Assembly: GCA_050248915.1 (NCBI GenBank)
Contig: JBFWRL010000008.1
Coordinates: 10,982 to 74,981, forward strand
DNA length: 64,000 nt
Source: GCA-2770975 sp050248915
GTDB lineage: Bacteria; Cyanobacteriota; Sericytochromatia; UBA7694
Reading direction: 5' to 3'
The notes beneath the pieces were generated by a model. The model searched no databases, was not told the origin of the DNA, and was given only the letters and a program-made list of their open reading frames with translations. A program made the position numbers and the translations under genes. Shown here in pieces: positions 17,759 to 27,080 of the stretch. The number at the start of each line of letters is the position of its first letter. The first letter of the stretch is position 1.

Positions 17759-18001
17759 ATGAGCAAAGAAGAAATTTTAGAAAAAATCCGTGGGATTGTG
17801 GTGGAGCAACTCGGCGTGGATGCCGGACAGGTCACCCCCGACGCCCATTTTATCAACGACCTGGGCGCCGATTCGCTGGGCACCGTTGAGCTGATTATGT
17901 CTCTCGAAGAGGCCTTTGACCTGGATATTCCCGACGACAAAGCGGAGCAACTCCGCACCGTTGGCGACGCCCTGATCTATATCGAGCAGCATGCCGCTTG
18001 A
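17759..18001 (+). CDS. acpP: Acyl carrier protein
   Basis: An 80-residue acidic acyl carrier protein that carries growing acyl chains on a 4'-phosphopantetheine arm at Ser39. The attachment motif reads GADSLGTVEL; most bacterial ACPs have Asp where Gly40+1 stands (DSLDTVEL). It lies between fabG and fabF, with AAAGGAG before the ATG, and its 3' end overlaps fabF by 11 bases, so it is the main fatty-acid ACP by context. Confidence 0.95.
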   Translation: MSKEEILEKIRGIVVEQLGVDAGQVTPDAHFINDLGADSLGTVELIMSLEEAFDLDIPDDKAEQLRTVGDALIYIEQHAA

Positions 18002-19280
18002 TTGTTTAAAACGGGTCGTGGTGACGGGGGCGGGAGTGATCTCGCCCCTGGGCAATAACCTCAAAGACTTTTGGCCCCAGCTTTTGGCAGGGGCCAACGG
18101 GATTGGTCCTGTCAGCCGCTTTGATACCACAGGTTATCCCACCCGAATTGCCGGGGAGGTGCGCGATTTTGACGTACATACCTGGATTGGGCACAAAGAG
18201 GCCCGGCGCATGGCTCCCTTTACCCAATTTGCGGTGGTGGCGGCCTTAGAGGCGCTGCAGAATGCCAAACTGACCATTTCTGAGCAGAATGCTGATTTGA
18301 TTGGCGTCAGTCTCGGTTGTGGCATTGGCGGCATGCAGGTGCTCGAAGATCAGCACCGGATTTTGCTCGAAAAAGGCCCTCACCGGGTTTCGCCGCTGCT
18401 GATCCCAATGTTTATTCCCAATATGGCCGCCGGGCAGGTGGCGATTCAAACCGGGGCACGGGGCCCAAACAATTGTCCGGTCACCGCCTGCGCCTCGGCA
18501 TCTCACGCCATTGGCGACGCCTTTCGCATTTTGCAGCGCGGCGAAGCCCAGGCCATGATTACCGGCGGCACCGAAGCAGCGATCACGCCTCTGAGTATGG
18601 CCGGATTTGCCTCGGCCAAAACCATGTCGACCCGCAACGACGATCCCGAGCGGGCCAGCCGGCCCTTCGACAAACTGCGCGACGGCTTTGTAATGGGCGA
18701 AGGCTCAGGGGTCTTGATTCTCGAAACCCTCGACCATGCTTTGGCCCGGGGCGCTGAAATTTGGGCTGAAGTGGCTGGTTTTGGCATGACCGGTGACGCT
18801 TACCATATCACCGCGCCCTCCCCTGATGGCGAAGGCCTGGTGCGGGCCATGTCGATTGCCCTCAAAGATGCGGGCCTGCCCCCCGCAGCGATTGACTATA
18901 TCAACGCCCATGGCACCTCCACACCCCTGAACGATATCACTGAGACCAAAGCCATTCACCAGATTTTTGGCGCCCATGCCAGTCAAGTGGCGATCAGCTC
19001 AACCAAATCCATGACGGGGCATTTGCTCGGCGCAGCTGGCGGGATTGAGGCCATTGCCTCGGTCATGAGTCTGCGCCACCAAGTGGTGCATCCCACCCGC
19101 AACCTCGAAGAGCCCGATCCTGGCTGTGACCTGGACTATGTGCCCGGCCAAGCACGGGAAATGCCTGTGCGGGCGGTGCTGAGCAACAATATGGGCTTTG
19201 GTGGCCACAACGCCTCTCTGGTGTTTAAGCGTTTTGAGGGCCAGTCTGAAATTTCACAAGGCAACAGCGCTTCAAAGTAA
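17991..19280 (+). CDS. fabF: 3-oxoacyl-ACP synthase II
   Basis: FabF condenses malonyl-ACP with acyl-ACP. The 429-residue thiolase-fold enzyme has the Cys-His-His triad: Cys167 in VTACASASHA, His in NAHGTSTPLND, and Lys/His in TKSMTGHLLGAAGG, with GFGGHNASL near the end. The start is ATG at 17991, overlapping acpP by 11 bases, which implies translational coupling. The C-terminus extends about 15 residues past the usual end. Confidence 0.96.
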   Translation: MPLDCLKRVVVTGAGVISPLGNNLKDFWPQLLAGANGIGPVSRFDTTGYPTRIAGEVRDFDVHTWIGHKEARRMAPFTQFAVVAALEALQNAKLTISEQNADLIGVSLGCGIGGMQVLEDQHRILLEKGPHRVSPLLIPMFIPNMAAGQVAIQTGARGPNNCPVTACASASHAIGDAFRILQRGEAQAMITGGTEAAITPLSMAGFASAKTMSTRNDDPERASRPFDKLRDGFVMGEGSGVLILETLDHALARGAEIWAEVAGFGMTGDAYHITAPSPDGEGLVRAMSIALKDAGLPPAAIDYINAHGTSTPLNDITETKAIHQIFGAHASQVAISSTKSMTGHLLGAAGGIEAIASVMSLRHQVVHPTRNLEEPDPGCDLDYVPGQAREMPVRAVLSNNMGFGGHNASLVFKRFEGQSEISQGNSASK

Positions 19281-19324
19281 AGCCTTAGAATCAAAGTATT
19301 CCAATAGAAATCAGGATACTTTCG

Positions 19325-19894
19325 ATGAAAACAAGACAACGCTATCTTTCTCTCGCTTTGGCATTGGGGGCTTCGCTTGGATTCTTTGCTCCTGGAGCCA
19401 TGGCTGAAGAAAAGAGTTCAACCAAGGTCATACCAGCCCAAAAAGTTGCCGAAATCATGATTCGACAAGACCTTTTTAGCAATCAGCGCGTTATTCGTGA
19501 TATATCTCTTGATCTGGCTCTTGAAGAAAAGGCGATTTTGTATATGAATTTTGAACGGCAACCGCTGAATACCGCACTGCTCAATCTTTTGCCGACCTTT
19601 GGCTCGGCTTCTTACCAGCAGGGAGATTATGTGGGGGGAGTGAGCATGACTATTTTGGATATCATCGGCTGGAGTTCACTTGCTTTTTCCTGGTTTTCGG
19701 GTGGCTATGGGAGCAGTGGATTTTTGAGCGCAGGTCTTTTCAGTTTGGGTTTGGGGCGCTTGGTGGGGATCACTTCGCCCTTTATGCATGCGGGACTTTA
19801 CAATACCAAGCTCAAAGAGAGCTTGGCCCTGGATGGACATTACTCCACCAAATTGCAGTCTGAAACATTGCTCAGCGCAAATTGGGCCTTTTAA
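19325..19894 (+). CDS. Exported protein of unknown function with two hydrophobic segments
   Basis: A 189-residue protein with a clear signal peptide (KTR N-region, hydrophobic core, cleavage after AMA at about residue 27). The mature part has a helical region, a small domain with LLNLLPTFGSASYQQGD, then Gly/Ser-rich hydrophobic segments near residues 105-150 (VSMTILDIIGWSSLAFSWF and FLSAGLFSLGLGRLVG). The layout is reminiscent of the P13-type small membrane proteins described in spirochaetes, but I would not name it so. The start is ATG at 19325 with AGGA upstream. It converges on phhA, 11 bases apart. Confidence 0.7.
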   Translation: MKTRQRYLSLALALGASLGFFAPGAMAEEKSSTKVIPAQKVAEIMIRQDLFSNQRVIRDISLDLALEEKAILYMNFERQPLNTALLNLLPTFGSASYQQGDYVGGVSMTILDIIGWSSLAFSWFSGGYGSSGFLSAGLFSLGLGRLVGITSPFMHAGLYNTKLKESLALDGHYSTKLQSETLLSANWAF

Positions 19895-19905
19895 GGTCTT
19901 TGGGT

Positions 19906-20742
19906 TTAAAGCAAGCCCAATTGGCCTCCGGCCCAGTCTTCAAAGCCCTGTTTGAGTGCTTCAAACGATTCCACCACATACAAAATCGGCTGCACATGCC
20001 AAACCTCGTAACTTTGTGCCCCCATGGCCTCGGGGTCAAAGGGCCTGACCTCGACTTCGTGGCCGAGGGCGTGAAAGGTCTCTTGATACGACGAGACAAT
20101 GCCATTGCCATAAATACGTGGCTCACCGTCTTCTTTGACCAAACCAAATTCAACCGTGAACCAGTGAAAACTTTCCAGTTTGCGCCGATTGGCGCCTGTG
20201 GCCCGCAGTGAGGCCTGGCCGTAGCGCTGGTAAAAGTCGGCAAAATCCGGCTCGGTGATCATGGGCATGTGGCCAAAGACATCGTGAAAGAGATCCGGGG
20301 CCGGGGTATAGTCCAATTCGTGTTGCTCGCGAATATAGTCGGTGGAGGGGAAGATCCGATTGGCGAGGGCTTCAAAAAAGTCCTGCTCGTGTAAGAGGCC
20401 CGGTGTGCGCGCCACGCGCCAGTGGGTGGCTTTTTCGAGGGTCAAGCTCAGTTCACTCAGGGCGGGAATGCGATCGCTTGGCAGTTGCAGCGCTTCCAGG
20501 CCTTGCATATAGGCGCGGCAGGCTCTTCCTGGCAGAATTTCGCATTGGCGTTTGTACAAAAATGCCCAAATTTCGTGCTCGGCCTGGCTGTATTGGGGCG
20601 TGACAATGGCCTCACCCACGGGCAGGGGAGCGTCAATTTTAATCGGGATACAGCGCGGGTCTTTGCCTTCAAGGCCTGCCCGTTCATAGGCAGATAGGCC
20701 CGAAAAGTCGCCCTCCGCGAGGGTTGCGCCTGAGTCTGTCAT
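19906..20742 (-). CDS. phhA: Phenylalanine 4-monooxygenase
   Basis: Converts phenylalanine to tyrosine using O2 and a pterin with non-haem iron. The 278-residue protein matches the bacterial catalytic domain. The iron ligands are in PDLFHDVFGHMPM (two His), with the ligand Glu in the FTVEFGLV segment. Family landmarks GLLHEQDFFEALANRIFP and HWFTVEFGL are present. No regulatory ACT domain is fused, as usual for bacterial forms. The start is ATG at 20742 with the strong GGAGGTGG upstream. The pterin recycling gene phhB is not nearby. Confidence 0.95.
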   Translation of the reverse strand: MTDSGATLAEGDFSGLSAYERAGLEGKDPRCIPIKIDAPLPVGEAIVTPQYSQAEHEIWAFLYKRQCEILPGRACRAYMQGLEALQLPSDRIPALSELSLTLEKATHWRVARTPGLLHEQDFFEALANRIFPSTDYIREQHELDYTPAPDLFHDVFGHMPMITEPDFADFYQRYGQASLRATGANRRKLESFHWFTVEFGLVKEDGEPRIYGNGIVSSYQETFHALGHEVEVRPFDPEAMGAQSYEVWHVQPILYVVESFEALKQGFEDWAGGQLGLL

Positions 20743-20861
20743 TACGCCACCTCCAAGCTATTTGAAATCCGTTCTGATAGCTTTATCATACCCCGAATAG
20801 TGGCTGGGCAGACAGGATTTGCCGGCACATTCAGGCGCAGTCCCTTTTTGCTCAGAGAATG

Positions 20862-21686
20862 TCAGTTGGGGGCCGGGCTTGCACTTGCGATCGGTGTAGC
20901 ACTTGGTACGGGTGTGGCACTCGGCACGGGCACAGGCGTCGCGAGTGGCCGGGGCGGAAGCAGATCCGACTCCCGTTTGACTTCACTCAACATTTCGACA
21001 AAGTCTTTGCTGAGTTTGCTCCAGGCTGCCATCTCACTTTCGCGCTTGAGCGTATACGACTCACCTTTAAAATTGGTATCGGAGGGAGAGAGCCCTTTGG
21101 GGCCTCCGAGGGCGGCTGCGGTCAAAGGGTTGAGATAGCTGCCTGTGAAAATGTCGATCGCCAGGCCGGTTAAACGGATATTGCTCTCGTAGAAGCCTTT
21201 GTCGCCAAAGAGCTCAAAGAAATTCAGGTTTTGACTGGGAGAACGGCCAAAATCGTGATTGCCAGTCACGACCAACAAAATATCCGCTTTGAAGCGCGAG
21301 CCGAGCTGGCGCATAAAATCCATCGAGAGGTTGCTGACGAGATTGGGCGGAATTTGAATCGTCTCGCGCACCATGCCCGAGTCTTTAAAGGTGCTTTTGA
21401 GACCCTCAAAGACTTTTTGCTGATCAGAGGGGTTGAGCTGCGAGGCATTGTAAAAGAGCACAGCCACTTTGAGCGGGAAATTGAGTTTGATCTCGCGGGC
21501 CAAATTCAGACGGATGCGCTGCTCTTCGGGGGAGAGAGACTCTTGATTGACCAATTGGGCCAAAGCATCCGGCGCTGAGACGGATGAACTGGGGCTGGCC
21601 GAGGGAGTGGTCGGGGCATTGGCCACTGCACCACACGCACTCAGTGCCAAACAGCCAAGCAGAGCGGTTAAGACCTGTTTTTTCAT
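20862..21686 (-). CDS. Lipoprotein of unknown function
   Basis: A 274-residue protein with a lipoprotein signal peptide; the lipobox is LSAC, with the lipidated Cys near residue 18. After a Ser/Pro/Thr linker comes a domain with FPLKVAVLFYNASQL and FKADILLVVTGNHDF segments, which look like alternating beta-alpha units of a Rossmann-like fold. The C-terminus is a short tandem repeat of VPSATPVPSATP type. The start is ATG at 21686 with AAGGAG upstream. A perfect palindrome lies in its promoter region. Confidence 0.75.
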   Translation of the reverse strand: MKKQVLTALLGCLALSACGAVANAPTTPSASPSSSVSAPDALAQLVNQESLSPEEQRIRLNLAREIKLNFPLKVAVLFYNASQLNPSDQQKVFEGLKSTFKDSGMVRETIQIPPNLVSNLSMDFMRQLGSRFKADILLVVTGNHDFGRSPSQNLNFFELFGDKGFYESNIRLTGLAIDIFTGSYLNPLTAAALGGPKGLSPSDTNFKGESYTLKRESEMAAWSKLSKDFVEMLSEVKRESDLLPPRPLATPVPVPSATPVPSATPIASASPAPN

Positions 21687-21726
21687 TTCAAAACTCCTTT
21701 TGGGATGATGAAATGAATCATACAGT

Positions 21727-21748
21727 ATATTTACTTAATTGTAAATAT
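21727..21748. promoter_or_regulatory. Palindromic operator candidate upstream of the lipoprotein gene
   Basis: ATATTTAC and GTAAATAT form a perfect 8-bp inverted repeat around TTAATT. On the minus strand it overlaps a TATACT that could be the -10 element of the lipoprotein gene. Confidence 0.35.
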
Positions 21749-21774
21749 GTTTAAAGAGGGGTTGGCTTAACCTT

Positions 21775-24700
21775 TCACTCCCCTTCTAAAAAGGCCAAGT
21801 CTCCCCAAGGATGTTCCTCTGAAACGGGGGCACTGGTTTCTGCTGCGGCTTCTTCCTCAGTCTTTGTTTCACTGACCAGGGGCTCATTGACGATCGCTGG
21901 GAGAGGCGGTTGAGGTTCCTCATTGGGTTCATCATTGGGTTCCTCATCAGGCCTCTGGGGCTCTTCTGGGGCCGGCTCTGATTCTATTTCAAAGATCGGG
22001 GTGTATTTGGGGTAAACGGGTGCCTCAATTTCGGGCAGGGGCTCTGCTTCCGCCAAACGAATATTCATCAGGGTTTCGGTGGGCACCGGGGCCGTTTCAT
22101 CCAAAAAGTCAAAGCTGTCAGAGAGGGCCAAGGCGGTTTCGGCTTGAGCCATTGCCGTCTCAGCTGTTTCTGAAGGGGGGGCCTGGGGAATATGCATGAT
22201 GGTTTGCCCTCCCTCCATTTCATCCAAAAAGGCCAAGGCATCTTCTTCCAGGTTGAGCACGCTGCCAGCGGGTTTGAGTTCGGGTTCTTCGTCCAAGAAG
22301 GCAAAGGCCTGATCTGCTTCAGCTGAAAGGGGTGTGGCGGTCTCAGCGAATCGGTTTTCGCTCTCTGTTTCGGCTACCGCTTCCTCGGCAATGTCATCGA
22401 GAAAATCCAGGCCTTTCCAGCGGCTGTCGCCTTCTTCTGGGTTTTCCGGCTCCAGATCCAAATCCTGCCAGCGCTGGGCCCGCTCTTCGAGTTCGGCCTG
22501 TAGCGCGGCTGAGACAACGGGCTGGGTGTCTGTCTGTAATTCTTGCTCGACAGTGATCTCCGCGGCTTCGTTGGGGCCCCCTTCCAATTCTTGCAGGCGA
22601 TCGACATCCAAAATCCAGCGATCTTCTGCAGAAACAGGTGCAACGGCTGTGGCGGAGATGCTGTGCTGGCCGCTGCCTGGAGAGAGGCTGGCGCTCCAAA
22701 TATTTTCACCCCTGCGGCTCAGGCGCACCACCTTTTCGGGGCTGGCTGAATAGACCAGCCACTCCCCATTGGGCAGAATTTCGACATGCATAGGGGAGAT
22801 CAGGGGATCGGAGAGATTGCCTTTGATCAATTGGGGCTCTTCTTCGGGACGCAGCCAGACCAAGCGGTGATTGCCGGTATCTGCGATCAGCGTGCTGCCG
22901 TCGTCGAGGCGGTGGGCAAAACTGGGGTGTTTGAGGTTGTGGGTGCCGTTGCCACTTTCGCCCTTTTCTCCCCAGGCCCAAAGGATGTCACCTTTGAGTG
23001 AGATCTCACAGACCTGGTGCAGACCGGCATCGGCAAAGAGCACAGTGCCTTCGGGGGTGACTTCGGCATAATAGGGTTGTGAGAGCGGGTGTTCAGCCGC
23101 ATATTCCCAATTGACCTGGCTGTCTGAGGTCAGGGTCACCAGACGGCCTTTGCCCTCTTCTGCGACCAAGAGAAAGCCCTCTTTGGTCAGGGTTGCGCTG
23201 CGGGGATTTTGCAGTCCTCGCCAGCGTTTGCGAATCGCGCGGGTTTCCAAGTCGATTTCCAGCACCCGGCCATTGCCGGTGTCGGTCACGAGGAGGCTGT
23301 CTGGCAAAAGGGCCATGCGGTAGGGTTGAAACAGCTCTTTGCCACTTTCTTTGCCCCAATGCCAGAGCATTTCGCCCTGCCAGGAATAACCCACCAGAAT
23401 GTCTTGCAGCAGGCTGGGCATATACACCCGCTCATCGCCATGCATTTCGACCAGGGCCCAAATATCCACGCGGGGCAAATCTGGGCGATTAATGCCCACG
23501 CGGGCTTCAAAGGCGGCCAGATCGCTGGCATTTTGCTGGAGGCGGCTTTCGGCTATTTCCTGCAGCTTTTGTTTGAACCAGGGAAACTTCTCTCCCAATT
23601 CGTTGATATGGCGGCTGTCCAGCTCGTAGACCTTGCAATAATCTTCAGTGCGGACCGTGGCGGAGCGGGGTTGGTTTAAGAGCAGCGACATTTCGCCAAA
23701 GATCTGCCCCCCTTCCAGCTCGACAACCGGTTCTTTGTCGCCTTTGCGCTGAATGCTGACCCGGCCTTCGAGCAGTAAAAACAGCGAACCCCCTGATTCT
23801 CCCCGGCCAAAGATCGTTTGCTCAGGCATATACGCCATCGGGTGAACCCGGTGGGAGAGCTCTTCAAAAAAGGCCTCTTCAGCCCCTTTAAACAGGGGAA
23901 ACTCGCGAATGCGGTGCCCGGCAATTTTGGAGCGCAATTCCTCCTGCAAAGCCAGGGTTTTGCGTTCGCGGAAGTTTTTGAACAGACGTTGGTGTTCGGC
24001 ATCAATTGAGCGCACCAATTGAAAGAGTTTGGGAAATTTGACCACGGCTTTTTTAAATTCACCGCGCTCCAAATACAGGGCTTTGAGATCGGTGAGGGCC
24101 CGCATCCCCGGTTTTTCGACTTTTTGCTGATCGGAGAAGGCCTGTTGGCCACAGATTTCTCCCTGTTTAATGTTAAACATCACGGCCCCCTCTTCTTCGG
24201 CGGAGACCATTTCCAGCTCTCCTTCGAGCAGGAAATACATGGCATTGCCCAGTTCACCAGGCGGCACCAGATAGTCTCCCGCTTTGGCTTTGAGCTGTAA
24301 CATAAAACCAGCCAGGCCTTCGAGGTGTTCGTCGCTCTCTTCGGCCAGCAGATGAATGGTTTTGAGGTCTGCTTTGATCTGGGCCAGTTTCTTTTGTTTG
24401 ACCTCGGCACTCGACTGCGATCGAAACTGGGCCTTGAGCAGGGATTGATCCGCGACCGTGGAATTGGGAAAACCCTGCACCCAACGGGTGATTTCTTTGT
24501 CGGGGCTGAATTGCATCATGACCTTTTCACCGGCAAAGACCAGATCGCCGTTGTGCAGGCGGGTCACCCAGGTGGGCGCGGCTTCGTCTTTCCAATGGCT
24601 GCCATGAATGGGTTCAGGCGGCCAATAGCGCACTGCCCGCAAGCGTTTGCCTTCGGGGCTCAGCTCCAGACAGGCCTGAAGATTGCTGTCCACGATCCAG

Positions 24701-26940
24701 GTATGCCCGTTGGGCAGACGCCGGGCCAGAATTGGGTGTTGAATCCCCTGCTCAGCACCAAAGGTGCGCATCAGCTCACCTCGGGCATTGATCTCCAGCA
24801 CCTCTTTGCGGCCAGGATCGGCAATCAGCCAACTGTCAGTGGGGGTCAATTGCACATCACAGGGGGCTTTGGGCTTGTCTGCTTCAGGGGTTTTGAGGGT
24901 GGGGTAACGCCGCCAATGGCGGCCCGAGCGGTCGAGTTCGAGCACCCGCTGATTGCCCTGATCGACGATGATAATCCGCTCTTCTTGCATGGTCGCACTT
25001 TCGGAGAAAATCTGAAAAGTGGCCATCACGGGCTGGCGCAGGGCCAGTTTGGCTTTCCAAATCTGTTCGCCGCCAGGGCTGTACTCGGCCACTTTATTGC
25101 CTTTGACATCGGCCACGAGGTAATTGTGATTGGGCAAAACGGTGACATGGGCAATTTCGCCAATTTCAGCAGATTTGCCTTCAAAGACCCCCAGCAATTG
25201 TCGCCAGACATTCATGGTATAAAAGCGATTTTGGCCGGGCAGCACCACCCCCATTTGACCTGCAAACAGGCGACTTGAGGTCTCTGCGCTGAGTTTGTGG
25301 CGAATATCGCGCTCTCCGGGCAGGTCCAGGCGGTAAAAACAGGCGGGGCAAGCCAGGCCATCGTCTTGTTCCAGGGGGGTTTCACAGAGTGGGCAGATAT
25401 CTTCAAAGCGCACGGCATCCCCACGCAGGCGGGCCTGTTTGATCAAAGACGCCACGGCCTCGCGAGAAATGGGGGTGCGCAAGGAATGTTTGCCCATCAG
25501 ATCGTCGAGTTCGGCCAAGACGACTTTTTTCGTGCGCAATTGTTTGCGCAGTTCGTGGGCCAGTTTTTTTAAGCGTTTGACCTCCTCGTTGTGCAAGAGC
25601 AAATTGGTCAGGGTAATTCGGTAAAAGGCCCAGTTTAAAAGATCGACAATTGCCATTTCGGCCTCAGCGGGCAGGTCCAACTCTTCGGCCTCTTGGCCAA
25701 TTTGGTCCCAGAGTGTGGGGTCGTCTTTGGGCGGCTGATAGACCTGAAAATTTTTGCGGGGCGGGGCGGCTTTGCGCTCCTGTTTGAGTTCGATCGGGGC
25801 CTCGGCGATGGGGGCCTCTAAATCTGCCTCCGTCAGAATATTTTCCTGTAGCAAAAAGCTCTGAAAATCCAGTTTTTCCTGTTCATGTAAGGGGTTTGCG
25901 CGGGTATGACCCAGCATTGCGGGCTGGCTGCCATCTTGAATCGGGAAGGTGCGCAAGGTGCGCACGCTGCTGGTTTTGATCACGTGAATCAGCGGGGTTC
26001 GCAAGCCAGCAGACTCGGTCCAGGTATTAAAATAGAGCAATTTGCCATCGGGGCTGAGTTGCATCGGGTCGCAGGGCAAAATGCGCTGCATGCACCACGA
26101 ATCCCCTTTGATCTCCACCGAGTAAGGGGTACTCAGGGTTTCGGTATCAAAATAGAGCAGGCTGAATTGGGGCCGTTGGGTGCAGAGATAGAGATAGCGG
26201 GGGTCGGGAGCGGGCATGAGATTGCCCAAAATGCCCAGGCCGGATTTCCAAATGCGGTTTTTAAGTGAGTCCAGCTCAATGATCCAGAGCTGAATACTCT
26301 CATTGTCGGTGATATACGCCTTTTCACCCTTGCTGTCGAAGCAGACATTGAGGGTGCGGTTGCTGCCCGGTTTGCGAATTTGAAAGCGCTCGACAATCTC
26401 GTAATCCAGCAATGAGATCACCAAGACCTCTCCGGCTTGGCGGTGAGATGCAAAGAGCGTTTCGCTGTCGGGTGAGAGGTAGAGATCGACGGTGTGGGGA
26501 CGCTTGTCCTGTTGCACCGCGTCGAGCAAAAAGCGGCTTTCGACTAGCAGGGGGTGGGTGTGAATGCTGGTGGCTGTGATAAAGCTGAAACTGGGGGTAA
26601 TCACCAGTTCTGGCTGAGCACTCTCTTCGAGCGAGATCGGTTTGAGGTAATGCCCATGGCTGTCGAGACAGGCCCACTGCCGCCTTCCACTGAGACTTTC
26701 AGGCGAAGGGCGTTGATCGCTCAGGGCGATCCGAGCGACCTCTTCGCCGCCTGGGAATTGTTCAATGTGCAGAATCAGGGTTTTGTTGTCGACCCGGCAG
26801 GCCAGCCCTTTGACCTTGTCGGCCAGGCTTTGGCGGCGGGTCTGCCAATGGCCCAAACAGTCATCTGCCTGGGCTTGGGTGTATTGTTTTTGCTGGCGTA
26901 AATAGTTCAGCCAGCGCTCTTCAGCAGCTGTATGTGTCAT
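21775..26940 (-). CDS. 1721-residue beta-propeller protein with two cyclic-nucleotide-binding domains
   Basis: A giant cytosolic protein without signal peptide. Approximate order: helical N-terminus; YVTN-like propeller (150-400); Cys4 zinc-ribbon (CPLCETPLEQDDGLACPAC, near 515-535); NHL repeats (575-770; DQGNQRVLELD, VADVKGNKVAEY); first cNMP domain (860-965), with a degenerate phosphate cassette GEICGQQAF; second cNMP domain (1010-1125), with a canonical FGEMSLLLNQPRSATVRT cassette; a second NHL propeller (1145-1400; TDTGNGRVLEID); then an acidic Glu/Pro-rich tail (1500-1721) containing five short FLD/FLE motifs. It may be a cAMP-responsive scaffold. The frame extends 36 codons upstream, but AAGGGA sits about 8 bases before the ATG at 26940. 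Function is not established. Confidence 0.8.
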   Translation of the reverse strand: MTHTAAEERWLNYLRQQKQYTQAQADDCLGHWQTRRQSLADKVKGLACRVDNKTLILHIEQFPGGEEVARIALSDQRPSPESLSGRRQWACLDSHGHYLKPISLEESAQPELVITPSFSFITATSIHTHPLLVESRFLLDAVQQDKRPHTVDLYLSPDSETLFASHRQAGEVLVISLLDYEIVERFQIRKPGSNRTLNVCFDSKGEKAYITDNESIQLWIIELDSLKNRIWKSGLGILGNLMPAPDPRYLYLCTQRPQFSLLYFDTETLSTPYSVEIKGDSWCMQRILPCDPMQLSPDGKLLYFNTWTESAGLRTPLIHVIKTSSVRTLRTFPIQDGSQPAMLGHTRANPLHEQEKLDFQSFLLQENILTEADLEAPIAEAPIELKQERKAAPPRKNFQVYQPPKDDPTLWDQIGQEAEELDLPAEAEMAIVDLLNWAFYRITLTNLLLHNEEVKRLKKLAHELRKQLRTKKVVLAELDDLMGKHSLRTPISREAVASLIKQARLRGDAVRFEDICPLCETPLEQDDGLACPACFYRLDLPGERDIRHKLSAETSSRLFAGQMGVVLPGQNRFYTMNVWRQLLGVFEGKSAEIGEIAHVTVLPNHNYLVADVKGNKVAEYSPGGEQIWKAKLALRQPVMATFQIFSESATMQEERIIIVDQGNQRVLELDRSGRHWRRYPTLKTPEADKPKAPCDVQLTPTDSWLIADPGRKEVLEINARGELMRTFGAEQGIQHPILARRLPNGHTWIVDSNLQACLELSPEGKRLRAVRYWPPEPIHGSHWKDEAAPTWVTRLHNGDLVFAGEKVMMQFSPDKEITRWVQGFPNSTVADQSLLKAQFRSQSSAEVKQKKLAQIKADLKTIHLLAEESDEHLEGLAGFMLQLKAKAGDYLVPPGELGNAMYFLLEGELEMVSAEEEGAVMFNIKQGEICGQQAFSDQQKVEKPGMRALTDLKALYLERGEFKKAVVKFPKLFQLVRSIDAEHQRLFKNFRERKTLALQEELRSKIAGHRIREFPLFKGAEEAFFEELSHRVHPMAYMPEQTIFGRGESGGSLFLLLEGRVSIQRKGDKEPVVELEGGQIFGEMSLLLNQPRSATVRTEDYCKVYELDSRHINELGEKFPWFKQKLQEIAESRLQQNASDLAAFEARVGINRPDLPRVDIWALVEMHGDERVYMPSLLQDILVGYSWQGEMLWHWGKESGKELFQPYRMALLPDSLLVTDTGNGRVLEIDLETRAIRKRWRGLQNPRSATLTKEGFLLVAEEGKGRLVTLTSDSQVNWEYAAEHPLSQPYYAEVTPEGTVLFADAGLHQVCEISLKGDILWAWGEKGESGNGTHNLKHPSFAHRLDDGSTLIADTGNHRLVWLRPEEEPQLIKGNLSDPLISPMHVEILPNGEWLVYSASPEKVVRLSRRGENIWSASLSPGSGQHSISATAVAPVSAEDRWILDVDRLQELEGGPNEAAEITVEQELQTDTQPVVSAALQAELEERAQRWQDLDLEPENPEEGDSRWKGLDFLDDIAEEAVAETESENRFAETATPLSAEADQAFAFLDEEPELKPAGSVLNLEEDALAFLDEMEGGQTIMHIPQAPPSETAETAMAQAETALALSDSFDFLDETAPVPTETLMNIRLAEAEPLPEIEAPVYPKYTPIFEIESEPAPEEPQRPDEEPNDEPNEEPQPPLPAIVNEPLVSETKTEEEAAAETSAPVSEEHPWGDLAFLEGE

Positions 26941-27080
26941 GATATTTTCCCTTGAGTCGCGCCGTGATTCAGTTATTATATCAAGACAAGGGCAATTACT
27001 TTTAACTTGCTGTTGAGAATTCTTTGCGATTGTCTTTGGCCGGGCCATGCAGTAGGCTGAAAGAGAGAGGCAGTATCAAA

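Noticed and set aside
24325..25278. 317-codon plus-strand frame
   Set aside because: Opposite the giant NHL/cNMP gene, whose domains are unmistakable in that interval.
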